Positions 9,783-19,106 of a stretch of DNA of 64,000 nt are shown in pieces (position 1 is the stretch's first letter; every line of letters begins with the position of its first letter). Origin of the DNA: Paenibacillus oleatilyticus (lineage in GTDB: Bacteria; Bacillota; Bacilli; Paenibacillales; NBRC-103111). The notes beneath the pieces were generated by a model. It had not been told where the DNA came from, ran no database searches, and saw nothing but the letters and a program-made list of their open reading frames with translations. The position numbers were made by a program, and so were the translations under genes. The stretch is taken from NCBI RefSeq assembly GCF_018998565.1, contig NZ_JAHNZO010000011.1, positions 124,001 through 188,000 of the forward strand, read 5' to 3'.

Positions 9783-11105
9783 ATGCGTTCCGTAACTGCA
9801 AAAATGGTAAGTCTGGGTCTGTGTATTTCGATGCTCGCCGGGTGCGGCGCCAAAAGCGAATCGCCAGCCGCTTCCTCCGCTTCAAATAAGGCAGAGACGA
9901 AGGACGAGAAGGTCGAGCTTACGTTCTATTACCCGATAGCCGTCGGGGGGCCACTCACCGCCACCATCGAAGGGATGGCTCAGGAATTTACGAAGCAAAA
10001 CCCGAACATTACCGTCAAGCCGGTCTATACGGGCAGCTACGCGGATACCGCGGTGAAAACGCAAGCGGGCGTACAGGGCAAAACGCCGCCGGATGTGGCC
10101 GTGCTGCAATCGACCGAGCTGTTCAGCCTGCTCGACATGAACGCGATCCTTCCGCTGGACGAGTTCATCGCCAAAGAAGGCGGCGACAAGTATTTGTCGG
10201 ACTTTTATCCCGCGTTCCTCGCGAACTCGCAAACCGGCGGCAAGACATACAGCATCCCGTTCCAGCGCAGCACCATCGTGCTGTATTACAACAAGGATCT
10301 GTTCAAAGCGGCCGGTCTCGACCCGAACAAACCGCCGCAAACGTGGGACGAAATGAAGGACTACGCCAAGAAGCTGACCAAAGACGGCAAGTGGGGCCTC
10401 GAAATTCCGGTTACCGGCTTCGCCTACTGGATGTTCCAGACGTTCGCGCTGCAAAACGGCAAAAACATCATGACCGAAGACGGCAAAAAGGTTATGTTCA
10501 ACACGCCGGAAAACGTGGAGGGCTTGCAGTATTGGGTGGATTTGGCGAAAAAGGAAAAGGCGATGCCGGAAGGCGTGACCGAGTGGGGCACCGTGCCTTC
10601 GGACTTCCTGGAAGGGAAGACGGCCATGATGTACCATACGACGGGCAACCTGTCCAACGTGAAGAAGAACGCCAAGTTCGACTTCGGCGTCAGCTTCCTG
10701 CCAAAACAAAAGAGCTTCGGCAGCCCGACGGGCGGCGGCAACTTCTACATCTTTAAAGATATCGACAAGAAAAAGCAGGAAGCGGCTTGGAAGTTCGTGA
10801 AGTTCATGACCGAATCCGAACGAGCCGCCCAATGGAGCATTGACACCGGCTATGTCGCCGTTCGTAAATCCGCCTACGAAACCGAGCGGATGAAAAAATA
10901 CGCCGCCGAATTCCCGGCCGCCGTCGTGGCGCGCGACCAATTGCAGTATGCGGCTGCCGAGCTGTCCACGCACAACAACGGCAAAGTGATGAAGGCGCTC
11001 AGCGACCAGGTGCAGGCGGCGCTGACAGGCACGACGACGCCGGCGGACGCCTTGAAGAAAGCGCAGGAGGAAGCGGACAAAGCGCTCGCTCCTTTCAATA
11101 AGTAA
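9783..11105 (+). CDS. Ugp-like ABC transporter substrate-binding lipoprotein
   Basis: A 440-residue lipoprotein; the signal ends in SMLAGC, lipidated at Cys21. The mature part follows UgpB: LTFYYPIAVGGPLTATIEGM, then FTKQNPNITVKPVYTGSY, the hinge stretch QRSTIVLYYNKDLFKAAGLD, and TWDEMKDYAKKLT. UgpB binds glycerol-3-phosphate and glycerophosphodiesters. The neighbouring GlpP and Pho-type boxes agree with such a ligand, but another phosphorylated compound is possible. The ATG at 9783 follows AAAGGAGAG. Confidence 0.85.
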   Translation: MRSVTAKMVSLGLCISMLAGCGAKSESPAASSASNKAETKDEKVELTFYYPIAVGGPLTATIEGMAQEFTKQNPNITVKPVYTGSYADTAVKTQAGVQGKTPPDVAVLQSTELFSLLDMNAILPLDEFIAKEGGDKYLSDFYPAFLANSQTGGKTYSIPFQRSTIVLYYNKDLFKAAGLDPNKPPQTWDEMKDYAKKLTKDGKWGLEIPVTGFAYWMFQTFALQNGKNIMTEDGKKVMFNTPENVEGLQYWVDLAKKEKAMPEGVTEWGTVPSDFLEGKTAMMYHTTGNLSNVKKNAKFDFGVSFLPKQKSFGSPTGGGNFYIFKDIDKKKQEAAWKFVKFMTESERAAQWSIDTGYVAVRKSAYETERMKKYAAEFPAAVVARDQLQYAAAELSTHNNGKVMKALSDQVQAALTGTTTPADALKKAQEEADKALAPFNK

Positions 11106-11118
11106 TCCGGATACCGAA

Positions 11119-11150
11119 GGCGGCGGCATGCGCTAATCCAGGCAGCCGCC
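11119..11150 (+). other. GC-rich hairpin between binding-protein and permease genes
   Basis: GGCGGC (11119-11124) can pair with GCCGCC (11145-11150) in the 98-bp gap. There is no immediate T-run. Hairpins here commonly stabilise the binding-protein transcript or reduce expression of the downstream permeases. Confidence 0.4.
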
Positions 11151-11203
11151 CCGGGGCTCCGGCGGGCACGGTTTTATTTTAACGATCGCGGGGAGGCTTC
11201 CTT

Positions 11204-12097
11204 TTGGGCGGCAAAAACTTCAACTTACAATGGAAAACGGACGCATTCGCATGGCTTTTGCTTTTGCCTTCGCTCGTGTTCTTGTTCCTGTTTACGTTTT
11301 ATCCGATCGCCAAGACGATCCGGCTCAGCTTTTATCAGGCGGATCTGGCGAGCCCGGTGCCGATATTCATCGGCCTGGACAATTACGCTCATCTGATGAA
11401 GGACGAGCTTTTCTGGCAGGTCATGTCCAACAATCTGTGGTTTGCGCTCGGCACGGTGCCGACATCCATGGCGCTGGCGCTGCTGATGGCGGTGTTCGCG
11501 AACAAGGCGATTCGCGGCAAAGGCTTCGTGCGAACCGCGTTCTTTTACCCGACCATGATCCCGATGATCGCTATCGCCAACGTGTGGCTGTTCATTTATA
11601 CGCCGCAGTACGGACTGCTGAGCAGGCTGACCCAATGGATCGGGCAGGGCGACATCAACTGGCTCGGCACGCCGGAGCTGGTCATGTATGCGATGATCGT
11701 CATGATGATCTGGAAGGAAGCCGGGTATTTTATGATTTTTTATCTTGCCGGGCTGCAAAATATTTCCCGGGACTTGTACGAGTCGGCGGAAGTGGACGGC
11801 GTCGGACGCTGGACCGTATTCCGCAAAATTACGTTCCCGCTGCTCATGCCGACGACTTTATTTGTCGCCATCGTGGCGCTGACCAACGCGTTCAAGCTCG
11901 TCGATCATCTGCTGATCATGACGAAGGGCGGACCGAACAACGCGAGCAATCTGCTGCTTTATTACATTTACGAAACGGCTTTCAGCTTCTGGGATCAAGG
12001 CATGGCCTCGACCTTGACGGTCGTTATGATCGCCGTCCTTTTGCTAGTGGCGGCGCTGCAATTTTTCGGGCTGGATAAAAAAATACATTACCATTGA
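11204..12097 (+). CDS. Ugp-like ABC transporter permease, UgpA type
   Basis: A 297-residue membrane protein with six hydrophobic spans and the EAA loop YESAEVDGVGRWTVFRKIT. The TTG start at 11204 is preceded by GGGGAGG at 8-bp spacing. N-terminal LLLPSLVFLFLFTFYPIAKT is typical of UgpA-class permeases. It lies between the binding protein and the second permease and should form the channel with that protein. An ATPase is not encoded nearby. Confidence 0.88.
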   Translation: MGGKNFNLQWKTDAFAWLLLLPSLVFLFLFTFYPIAKTIRLSFYQADLASPVPIFIGLDNYAHLMKDELFWQVMSNNLWFALGTVPTSMALALLMAVFANKAIRGKGFVRTAFFYPTMIPMIAIANVWLFIYTPQYGLLSRLTQWIGQGDINWLGTPELVMYAMIVMMIWKEAGYFMIFYLAGLQNISRDLYESAEVDGVGRWTVFRKITFPLLMPTTLFVAIVALTNAFKLVDHLLIMTKGGPNNASNLLLYYIYETAFSFWDQGMASTLTVVMIAVLLLVAALQFFGLDKKIHYH

Positions 12098-12130
12098 TGC
12101 GGAAATGCCCTGTGAAAGAAGGCGGTTGAA

Positions 12131-12943
12131 ATGCTGCGTAACAAATTGAAAATAAGTCATGCGTTCATATATATATTTGCATTGGTTTGGCTCGTTCCGC
12201 TCGTCTGGGTGACCAGCACGGCTTTTCGTCCGAAGCAGCTTGCGCTGCAGCCGGGCTTGTCTCTGGAGTTCACGCTGGACAACTTTACCCACGTCTGGGC
12301 GGCTGCGCCATTTGCGCAGTACTATGTCAATACGCTGCTGATCGTCGTCTGCGTGTTCGCCGTACAGATGGTTACGGCGACGATGGCGGCGTTTGCTTTT
12401 GCCCGGGTCCGCTTTCGCGGCCAAAGTCTCGTGTTTCTGCTGTTTCTGGTGCAGATTATGATTCCGGCGGACGTGCTGATTTTTCCGAACTACAACGTCC
12501 TGAAGGAATTGTCGCTGCTTGATACGAAGCTCGGCATTATGCTGCCTTACTTCGCGTCGGCCTTCGGCATTTTCCTGCTGCGCCAGATGTTCAAGACGAT
12601 CCCGCCGGAGCTGGACGAAGCGGCCGTTATGGAAGGCTGCTCCAAGTGGCAGGTGCTGTGGAAAATTTATTTTCCGCTGGCTCGTCCGTCTTACATCGCC
12701 TTCGGTCTGGTGTCTGTCAGCTACCATTGGAACAACTTTTTGTGGCCGCTGATCGTTACCAATTCCGTTGAAAACCGGCCGCTTACGGTAGGGCTCGCTA
12801 TTTTCGCCCAATCGTTCGAAACGGGCGCGCAGTGGACGGAAGTGAGCGCCGCAACGCTGATGGTCATCGCTCCGCTGCTGGCCGGGTTTCTGCTCTTCCA
12901 GCGCCAATTTATGAACAGCTTTATTCAGTCGGGAATCAAGTAA
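12131..12943 (+). CDS. Ugp-like ABC transporter permease, UgpE type
   Basis: A 270-residue permease with six spans, an N-terminal segment (VWLVPLVWVTSTAFRP) typical of MalG/UgpE proteins, and the EAA loop LDEAAVMEGCSKWQVLWKI. It starts 33 bp after the first permease and ends 30 bp before the TIM-barrel gene, so it is part of the same transcript. It ends in SFIQSGIK, like other MalG-type subunits. Confidence 0.9.
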   Translation: MLRNKLKISHAFIYIFALVWLVPLVWVTSTAFRPKQLALQPGLSLEFTLDNFTHVWAAAPFAQYYVNTLLIVVCVFAVQMVTATMAAFAFARVRFRGQSLVFLLFLVQIMIPADVLIFPNYNVLKELSLLDTKLGIMLPYFASAFGIFLLRQMFKTIPPELDEAAVMEGCSKWQVLWKIYFPLARPSYIAFGLVSVSYHWNNFLWPLIVTNSVENRPLTVGLAIFAQSFETGAQWTEVSAATLMVIAPLLAGFLLFQRQFMNSFIQSGIK

Positions 12944-12973
12944 CTTGCACGGAGGAAGAGGAGGGTGAAAGCT

Positions 12974-13834
12974 ATGGAAACGCTGAGTCAATGCGCCGTT
13001 TCGACTTATGCGCTGCTGGGGGAGACTTTGGAGGCGGCGGTCGTTCGTTTGATCGGGGACGGGTGGAAGGAAATCGAGATCATGGGCGAAGGACCGCACA
13101 TTGAGCTGCTGGAATGGCCGAAGGAAAAGCTCGACTGGCTTCGTAAGCTTGGGAAGGAGCATGGCGTTCGCTGGACGGTTCATGCTCCGATCACAGGGCT
13201 GAACCCGGCTGCGTACGAGGCGGAAGCGAGAAAAGTCTCGATGGAGCTGTTGTTAACTACGCTTCGGATCGCAGAGCGGCTGGAATGCGTTTATGTCGTG
13301 CTGCATCCCGGGGAAGCGGACGGAGCGGAAGAGATCCAAGCCGATTCCGAACGGGAGTCGGAGCTTGCGGAGCGGGTAGCCGAATTTGTCCGGGAAGCGC
13401 TGCGTGCAACAGGCGGTTCGAAAGTCATGATCGGACTGGAAAACGTACCGCCGTATCCGAACCTCTTAGGTACGGACGTGAAGTTTCTGGAGCGGATCGT
13501 CCGCTCGGTCGATTCACCGCGTCTGCGGGTCGTCTTCGATGCGGGGCACGCCCATTTGACCGGCACGGGGCTTTGCCTGCTATCGCTCAAGAGCGTCATG
13601 CCTTACGTTGTCGGGCTGCATTTGAGCGACAACGGAGGCGTGCGCGACGATCACTGGGCGTTCGGCGCAGGCTCGGTTCCGCTCGAAGCCGTAACGGTGC
13701 TAGCGCAGGATCACGGCTTCGCCGGCTCTTGGGTGCTGGAACTGCGCAGCGTGCAGGACGCGGTCGCCTCTGCGGAAGCGCTGGCCCGGATGCGGCGCTC
13801 TTCGCGGGTGGCCGAGCTGCGGCAGGCGGAGTAG
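12974..13834 (+). CDS. Xylose-isomerase-like TIM-barrel protein (AP endonuclease 2 family)
   Basis: A 286-residue barrel with the metal-ligand pattern of the family: His in VVLHPGEAD, Glu in MIGLENVPPYPN, Asp/His in VVFDAGHAHLTG, His/Asp in GLHLSDNGG, His in RDDHWAFGAG, and Glu in WVLELRS. The family contains sugar isomerases, epimerases and endonuclease IV-type phosphodiesterases, so the reaction cannot be named. Its position as last gene of a Ugp-like operon suggests action on an imported phosphate ester or its product. The ATG at 12974 follows GGAGG at good spacing; a GTG nine bases upstream is less likely. Confidence 0.82.
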   Translation: METLSQCAVSTYALLGETLEAAVVRLIGDGWKEIEIMGEGPHIELLEWPKEKLDWLRKLGKEHGVRWTVHAPITGLNPAAYEAEARKVSMELLLTTLRIAERLECVYVVLHPGEADGAEEIQADSERESELAERVAEFVREALRATGGSKVMIGLENVPPYPNLLGTDVKFLERIVRSVDSPRLRVVFDAGHAHLTGTGLCLLSLKSVMPYVVGLHLSDNGGVRDDHWAFGAGSVPLEAVTVLAQDHGFAGSWVLELRSVQDAVASAEALARMRRSSRVAELRQAE

Positions 13835-13854
13835 AGTAGAGGCAGACGAGGGGC

Positions 13855-13893
13855 TGCTTGAAATACGACCGTTTCCCGGTGAGGGTTCAAGCA
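13855..13893. terminator. Weak hairpin between convergent genes
   Basis: TGCTTGAA (13855-13862) pairs with TTCAAGCA (13886-13893). A short T stretch (GTTTTG) follows about eight bases later. It may end transcripts from either side, but the T-run is poor. Confidence 0.3.
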
Positions 13894-13909
13894 GGCTCGC
13901 GTTTTGCCG

Positions 13910-15229
13910 TTACCTCACTTCCAGAACCTTCAGCTTCACGGATGCATATGTCGATACATCCTCCGGCACGACGGCTTCGAACGGTTGAAGGAGGCCGTTC
14001 CCCGGATAGGATGCATCAAGCGCGAATTCCAGCGGAGCCTTAGCTAACGCTGTACCGTTGGCGTTCAGGAACGACAGCTCCGCCTTCATATGATGCTCGC
14101 CGGCAAGTTTGGAGGCATATTGACCGGTCACGATGCTGAACACGCCATCGCGCCTCACTTGAATCGAACCCAATCGCAGATCGTGATTAGCCGCATCGTC
14201 TGCGATGGCCATCGGGTCGTCCGGTTGAATCGCGCTTACGATTTGGTCGTTGAACATGCCGACTTGAACGGTGGCATACGCAAACGTCTGGATGTTCTGG
14301 TCCACCGTCAGCTCGACCGGCGTTGCTTCCCCGCCTTTAAGCCGGACTGCCGCTCCCGAGGAGGCACCGATTCGTTCGCCCTTTTCGTTGTACAACAGGA
14401 CGGTGAACCCGACCGGGATCGTCTCTCCCGTCTCCCGCCACTTCGGCCCGAGCTGCACCGAGGCTCGAAATCGCGTCTGATTCCCGTCGAAATAATAATA
14501 TCGCAGGCCAGCCTCCATGCGATGATCTGCGTCGGTCGCATCCAGTTCATGAAGCCGGAACCAGACCGGCCCCAGCCACGAATCGGCCCGGTACCAATCG
14601 CGCCAAACCGCAGTAACCTGCATCAGTTGGGGATTGACGCTCGCTCCGGCATCTTGGTATGGAAAACGAAACAATCTCGTCGGCGCCGTCAGTTGAACGT
14701 CCGTCTGAACCAATTTTACGCCAACCGCCGCCCAATTCGGTGCGATCCATCCTTCTCCCTCGGGTGTCGCGACCTTGTAGCGTTTATCCCAGTTGGCAAT
14801 CGCTTTGACGGTTTGTTTGTCGATCTTCCCTTTAGGCGACAATAATCCCGGATCGTTGTACAAAGTTTCTTCGTCGGACAGTTCGATGTACGCGTCCATC
14901 GGTTCTTCTTTTCCTCTCAGCGCGTTGTCGGGAACGATCCATGCGTTGCCCATCCAGGTGGAAATCAAATATCTGGGTACCCGATAGCCTTCTCCATGTC
15001 CTCTTCTGATGCTCGACGTTTGCAGCACATGAACTTGCTGGGGTGCGATCATTCCGACTTGTTGATAACGGTCGTCATAGAGTTCCGTCGGCTCGAACAG
15101 CGTCAAGGTTTCGGCTGAATCCGCCAAGCTCGTGGATTCGCTGGCTAGAGCGGATGGTATCGGTGTTTGACCGTCCAGCGCACCTGCCAACATTCCGAGG
15201 ATTAATAACATCCCGGCTTTTTTTCGCAT
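13910..15229 (-). CDS. Secreted protein with three SH3-like repeats, unknown function
   Basis: A 439-residue protein with a Sec signal peptide (MRKKAGMLLILGMLAGALDG, cleavage probably after residues 25-30). After it come three related beta-rich units of about 55-60 residues, each opening with a short strand and P or E followed by LY or LF and closing in a Trp motif: TLTLFEPTELYDD...NAWIVPDNA, YIELSDEETLYND...GWIAPNWA, and VQLTAPTRLFRF...GPVWFRL. This resembles GW/SH3b cell-wall-binding modules, although no family was recognised. The C-terminal half (about 230-439) looks like two beta-sandwich domains. The ATG follows GAGAGGAAGTG. It is transcribed alone, divergent from the beta-helix gene. 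Confidence 0.7.
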   Translation of the reverse strand: MRKKAGMLLILGMLAGALDGQTPIPSALASESTSLADSAETLTLFEPTELYDDRYQQVGMIAPQQVHVLQTSSIRRGHGEGYRVPRYLISTWMGNAWIVPDNALRGKEEPMDAYIELSDEETLYNDPGLLSPKGKIDKQTVKAIANWDKRYKVATPEGEGWIAPNWAAVGVKLVQTDVQLTAPTRLFRFPYQDAGASVNPQLMQVTAVWRDWYRADSWLGPVWFRLHELDATDADHRMEAGLRYYYFDGNQTRFRASVQLGPKWRETGETIPVGFTVLLYNEKGERIGASSGAAVRLKGGEATPVELTVDQNIQTFAYATVQVGMFNDQIVSAIQPDDPMAIADDAANHDLRLGSIQVRRDGVFSIVTGQYASKLAGEHHMKAELSFLNANGTALAKAPLEFALDASYPGNGLLQPFEAVVPEDVSTYASVKLKVLEVR

Positions 15230-15712
15230 ACGTTCACTTCCTCTCTTTCGGCAGACATCACCAATTTAACCCTAATATTACACATGGTATGACGTGATGA
15301 AAAGCAGAACGTGCTGTTGTTCTGTTATGTAATTTTCGAACATTGAGAGTAATGAAATATAACAAATATGAAGTTACTGCAGATCCAAACGATTGTGCAA
15401 AAAAATCGGTTAATCTGCTAAAGATTTTGCTCCATCTTCCACGCTATGATTATCGATAAACCCTGCATATCCCCGCATCGTCAAGGAGGGAAGACAAAGG
15501 AACGTATGCGGCTGCTAATGCGAGAAAACGATTGTGGAACGAAATCTCTTTCACCGCTTCTATCGGAACCGTCCTACGAAGCCGCAATGTATTTTTTTAC
15601 TCCGCCGGTCCTCGTTTAATTTATTTTTTTCAATTCCAGTCCAAAATCATGCAGACGGCCCGCAGCCTGCCTGCCGACAGGAGCCTGGCCGTACTAGAGG
15701 AGGATATGAACA
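15230..15712. other. Intergenic region between divergent genes
   Basis: About 480 AT-rich bases with no gene. An inverted repeat CAGAAC (15306-15311) / GTTCTG (15320-15325) lies on the side of the secreted-protein gene and could be an operator. A long, possibly structured leader precedes the beta-helix gene, whose ribosome site GAGGAGG sits just before 15713. No convincing terminator or riboswitch was seen. Confidence 0.5.
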
Positions 15713-18136
15713 ATGTCCGAATTCAAGCCCGCCGAGTCCGAGTCCGTATCTGTACCGCAAGAGACGTCCCTTCCGCCCGAGCCGAAGCGGCTTAGTCGTC
15801 GTTCGGTCATAGCCACGCTCGGCATGGCCGGCGTAGCCGCCGCAGGCGGATTGCTGACCGGCGGCGGACTGAGGTCCGCTTACGCCGGGGAATCGCAGAC
15901 CGTGACCGACATCGTATACGGAAGCCGGGTCAATCACCCGAGAGATCTCATGAACATGGATTTCTGCACGCCTGCCAGTATAGCGGCATTGCGGGCAGCA
16001 AAAGATGCGAGAGACGGATTTTTGTACTATGTGAGGGATCAGGGACAGGAAGGGTTCTTTTACTATGATCCGAGCGACAGCACGACGGCGGACAATACGG
16101 GGCTCGTGCTTGTTTCGACGGTGAGCGGGTACCGGTTTAAGCGGATCGTGGACCGGGACGAGATTAGCGTGAAATGGTTCGGGGCCAAAGGCGACGGCGC
16201 TGCGGACGATATGGCGGCCATTCAGGCGGCGATTGACGCGGTTTCGGCTTTGGGGGGCGGCACCGTTTATTTTCCCGTCGGCACGTACATCGTATCGCCG
16301 CTTCTTCAGACGAAACGCATCATTCTGAAAAGCAACGTAAATTTGCGTGGCGAGGGAAGCAATTCCGTAATTAAGGTGAGGAACGATGCGGGCGATTACT
16401 GGACGATTTTCGGCGGCTTTCAAGGCTCGCCCAAAGTGTCGAACGTCCGCATCAGCCAGCTGCGGATCGACCAGAACGTCTTGAACAATACGACATGCAG
16501 CATCGATCCCGGCCGGGATACGAACGGAACGAAGGATTTTTATTGGCGGCAGTTTTGCATCGCGCTGTTCGACTTCGACAATATTACGATCGAGCATGTC
16601 CAGTTCGCTCCGATCTGCGGTGTCAATACGATCACGCTCAATAACCCGGCTTGTAAAAACGTCCGGATCTTGAACTGCTCCTTCGAATTCGTGGAGGCGA
16701 AAGCGCCCAAATATTACGATAATTCCGCCGTATACATCAACGCCCGAAGCCATACGATTCAAAACTGCCGGTTTCTCAACACGAATCCGAAAAAATACAA
16801 AGCGTTCGGCGCGATGGAAACGCATGCGGGTCAAAGCGTCGTGTCGGGAAACATTACGGACGGCTATTTTACGGGCATTCACATCCAGTCCAGCGAAATC
16901 GCAAACGACCCCGAGCTCCGAAAAACGCTGGATTTCAGCGATATGACGATTTCGGGGAATACGTTCAGCAACGCTTGCCTGGCCGTGCAGCTATGGCCGC
17001 GCAAGGAGTTTCCGGTTAAGAACGTGTCGATCACAGGCAATACGATCAGCATCAACAACAAGCACCACAATTTCTCCATGATGCTGGGCATCGGTTCGTT
17101 TCCGGGAGTGCTTCCGGACTCCGGCGGCTACGACAATATAACGATCAGCGGCAATACGATCCAGTTTCAGGAAGAGTTCGTCAGACGCAATCCGAACGAC
17201 CCGAACGAAGCCGGGGTTCCCATTCTCGAAGACCGGGCCTTCGGGATCGGCTTCGTGCGCCCGGTCGAAGCGAGCAACATCGTCATCAGCGGCAACGTGA
17301 TCAAAAATTGCCCGTTTACGGGCATCCGCATCGGGAATGCGGAGAAGCTGGGCAAAGTAACCGGGGTGCAGATCAGCGACAACCTGATCCTTAACGCCGG
17401 CCATTACCCGGCGGTGAACGAAAAGTACAAGTCCGCCATTTTGCTCCAATCCGCTGTTAGCGACGCGTACATTACGGACAATTATATCCGGGATTCGTAC
17501 GATACGGCCCGGGGACTCTATTCGATCCGGATTAACGAGGCGGACGGCACGTTCTCGAAGATTCGCCTGAAGAACAACTGCATCGCCTCGAAGCAGGGCG
17601 GGCTGTGGCTCGACCTCAGTCCCGTTGTCCTTTTTGACGAGCGGGACGGTGCCGTTGCCAGATTTGTGCAAGCGTTTCCGCCGGTCTCGGGCACGTTCGA
17701 GACCGGCTCGTTCGTCTATGTGGCCGATCCGGCCGTGGAACAAGGCCGGACGCCGGCCGGCTACAAGGTGACCTCGGGCGGAACGGCAGGGGCGCTGACC
17801 GGAGTTACGGCCTCGGGAAGCTCCGGATCGGCGGTGCTGAACGTGAATGACGCTTCCCGGCTTGCCGCAGGTCAATGGATTCGCATCGGAAACGGCAGCC
17901 AGCGGCTGAGGATCGTCGCCATTTCCGGCACGGTTCTGCGCATGCACGAACCGGTCGCCTCCGGCCAGCCGCTCACCGGTGCGGTCAGCTTCGTCGCGCC
18001 TTCGTTCGAGCCGTTCGGCGCGATTGGCCGGCTCTCCGCCATCGGCGATACGAATGGCTCCACCTTGGCGCAGCTTGAGTCGGAGGTGAACAAGCTGAAG
18101 CAGGCGCTGCGCGAGTACGGCGTGCTGTCTCTGTAA
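15713..18136 (+). CDS. Tat-exported right-handed beta-helix (pectate-lyase-like) protein
   Basis: 807 residues. Near residue 27 is a twin-arginine signal, SRRSVIATLGMAGVAAAGG, followed by a hydrophobic stretch, so export through Tat is expected. VKWFGAKGDGAADDMAAIQA with GGGTVYFPVGTYIV opens a pectate-lyase-superfamily beta-helix, which continues for several hundred residues with many ISGNxI/ITGNTI rungs (about 150-620). A small beta domain follows (about 660-765), and the end (LAQLESEVNKLKQALREYG) is a short coiled coil that could trimerise, as in tailspikes. The substrate is unknown; a polysaccharide is likely. A tatA gene lies 3.8 kb downstream. Confidence 0.85.
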   Translation: MSEFKPAESESVSVPQETSLPPEPKRLSRRSVIATLGMAGVAAAGGLLTGGGLRSAYAGESQTVTDIVYGSRVNHPRDLMNMDFCTPASIAALRAAKDARDGFLYYVRDQGQEGFFYYDPSDSTTADNTGLVLVSTVSGYRFKRIVDRDEISVKWFGAKGDGAADDMAAIQAAIDAVSALGGGTVYFPVGTYIVSPLLQTKRIILKSNVNLRGEGSNSVIKVRNDAGDYWTIFGGFQGSPKVSNVRISQLRIDQNVLNNTTCSIDPGRDTNGTKDFYWRQFCIALFDFDNITIEHVQFAPICGVNTITLNNPACKNVRILNCSFEFVEAKAPKYYDNSAVYINARSHTIQNCRFLNTNPKKYKAFGAMETHAGQSVVSGNITDGYFTGIHIQSSEIANDPELRKTLDFSDMTISGNTFSNACLAVQLWPRKEFPVKNVSITGNTISINNKHHNFSMMLGIGSFPGVLPDSGGYDNITISGNTIQFQEEFVRRNPNDPNEAGVPILEDRAFGIGFVRPVEASNIVISGNVIKNCPFTGIRIGNAEKLGKVTGVQISDNLILNAGHYPAVNEKYKSAILLQSAVSDAYITDNYIRDSYDTARGLYSIRINEADGTFSKIRLKNNCIASKQGGLWLDLSPVVLFDERDGAVARFVQAFPPVSGTFETGSFVYVADPAVEQGRTPAGYKVTSGGTAGALTGVTASGSSGSAVLNVNDASRLAAGQWIRIGNGSQRLRIVAISGTVLRMHEPVASGQPLTGAVSFVAPSFEPFGAIGRLSAIGDTNGSTLAQLESEVNKLKQALREYGVLSL

Positions 18137-18278
18137 AATCCCGCTACGGACGAAAATGCAAAATTTTCGTACCAACCTGCAAACCGGAGTACAAAAAGTG
18201 CGGCGAAACGGGCAAAGCTTTTGCCAAAAGCTTCGGTTATCATAAGCAGGGAAGAGACCAAGAAAGCGGGTGAAGCCT

Positions 18279-19106
18279 TTGGAAATTGGTGTCATTAACA
18301 TTTTGCGGAACGGCGGAGATTGCTTCGGACATGTCAGCGAGTTCGGCTTGTCGGTATGCCAACTGATGTGCTGGGACCCGAAGCTGGCTACTGCGGAAGT
18401 GGCCGATCGCGTCGTAGCATGCGCGGCCCAGGCGGGCGTGCGCATCTGCGCGGTCTGGGGCTGGGTTGCCGGCCCCGGGAAGTGGGATTTTACCGAAGGC
18501 CCGGTTACCCTCGGCCTGATCCCCGAGGAATACCGCAGCGAGCGGGTTGCGACCCTCAAGCGTTGGGCGGACTTTGCCGAGCGGATCGGCGCTCCGGCGC
18601 TCATTACCCACTGCGGCTTCATTCCGGAAAATATGACCGACCCCGCTTATCCGGCGGTAGTGGAAGCGATTCGCGAAGTCGCCGCGTACTGCGAATCGAA
18701 GGGGCTCGGCTTCTGGTTCGAGACCGGCCAGGAAACGCCGGTCGTTCTGCTTCGGACGATCGAGCGGGTCGGGACGTCCAATCTCGGCATCAATTTGGAT
18801 CCGGCCAATCTGATTTTGTACGGAAAAGGCAATCCGGTCGATGCGCTCGACGTCATCGGTCCTTACGTGCGCAACGTGCATGTGAAGGACGGTTTGTATC
18901 CGACCGATGGCGATCGTCTCGGCAAGGAAGTGCCCGCCGGAGAAGGAAAAGTGAATTTCCCTGCGCTGCTTTCCAAGCTGCAGGAGCTTGGCTACGACGG
19001 CGAGCTGATTATCGAACGGGAAATAGCCGGCGATGAGCAGGCCCGGGATATACGGGCGACGATCGGGCGGCTGGAGCAGTGGAGGAGACGGGAGGAATTC
19101 GCATGA
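18279..19106 (+). CDS. Sugar phosphate isomerase/epimerase, TIM-barrel
   Basis: About 275 residues of the xylose-isomerase-like family. Metal-ligand positions are visible: His in [10 protein letters not shown], Glu in [10 protein letters not shown], Asp in GINLDPANL, His in VHVKDGLYP, and Glu in [10 protein letters not shown]. The TTG at 18279 has GGGTGA at 5-bp spacing and gives the expected N-terminus MEIGVINIL; a GTG at 18270 in the same frame lacks a good ribosome site. It overlaps the next gene by four bases and starts a four-gene catabolic cluster. Confidence 0.83.
   Translation: MEIGVINILRNGGDCFGHVSEFGLSVCQLMCWDPKLATAEVADRVVACAAQAGVRICAVWGWVAGPGKWDFTEGPVTLGLIPEEYRSERVATLKRWADFAERIGAPALITHCGFIPENMTDPAYPAVVEAIREVAAYCESKGLGFWFETGQETPVVLLRTIERVGTSNLGINLDPANLILYGKGNPVDALDVIGPYVRNVHVKDGLYPTDGDRLGKEVPAGEGKVNFPALLSKLQELGYDGELIIEREIAGDEQARDIRATIGRLEQWRRREEFA

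Noticed and set aside
18150..18170. ACGAAAAT/ATTTTCGT hairpin after the beta-helix gene as terminator
   Set aside because: The stem is AT-only apart from two pairs and there is no T-run after it.
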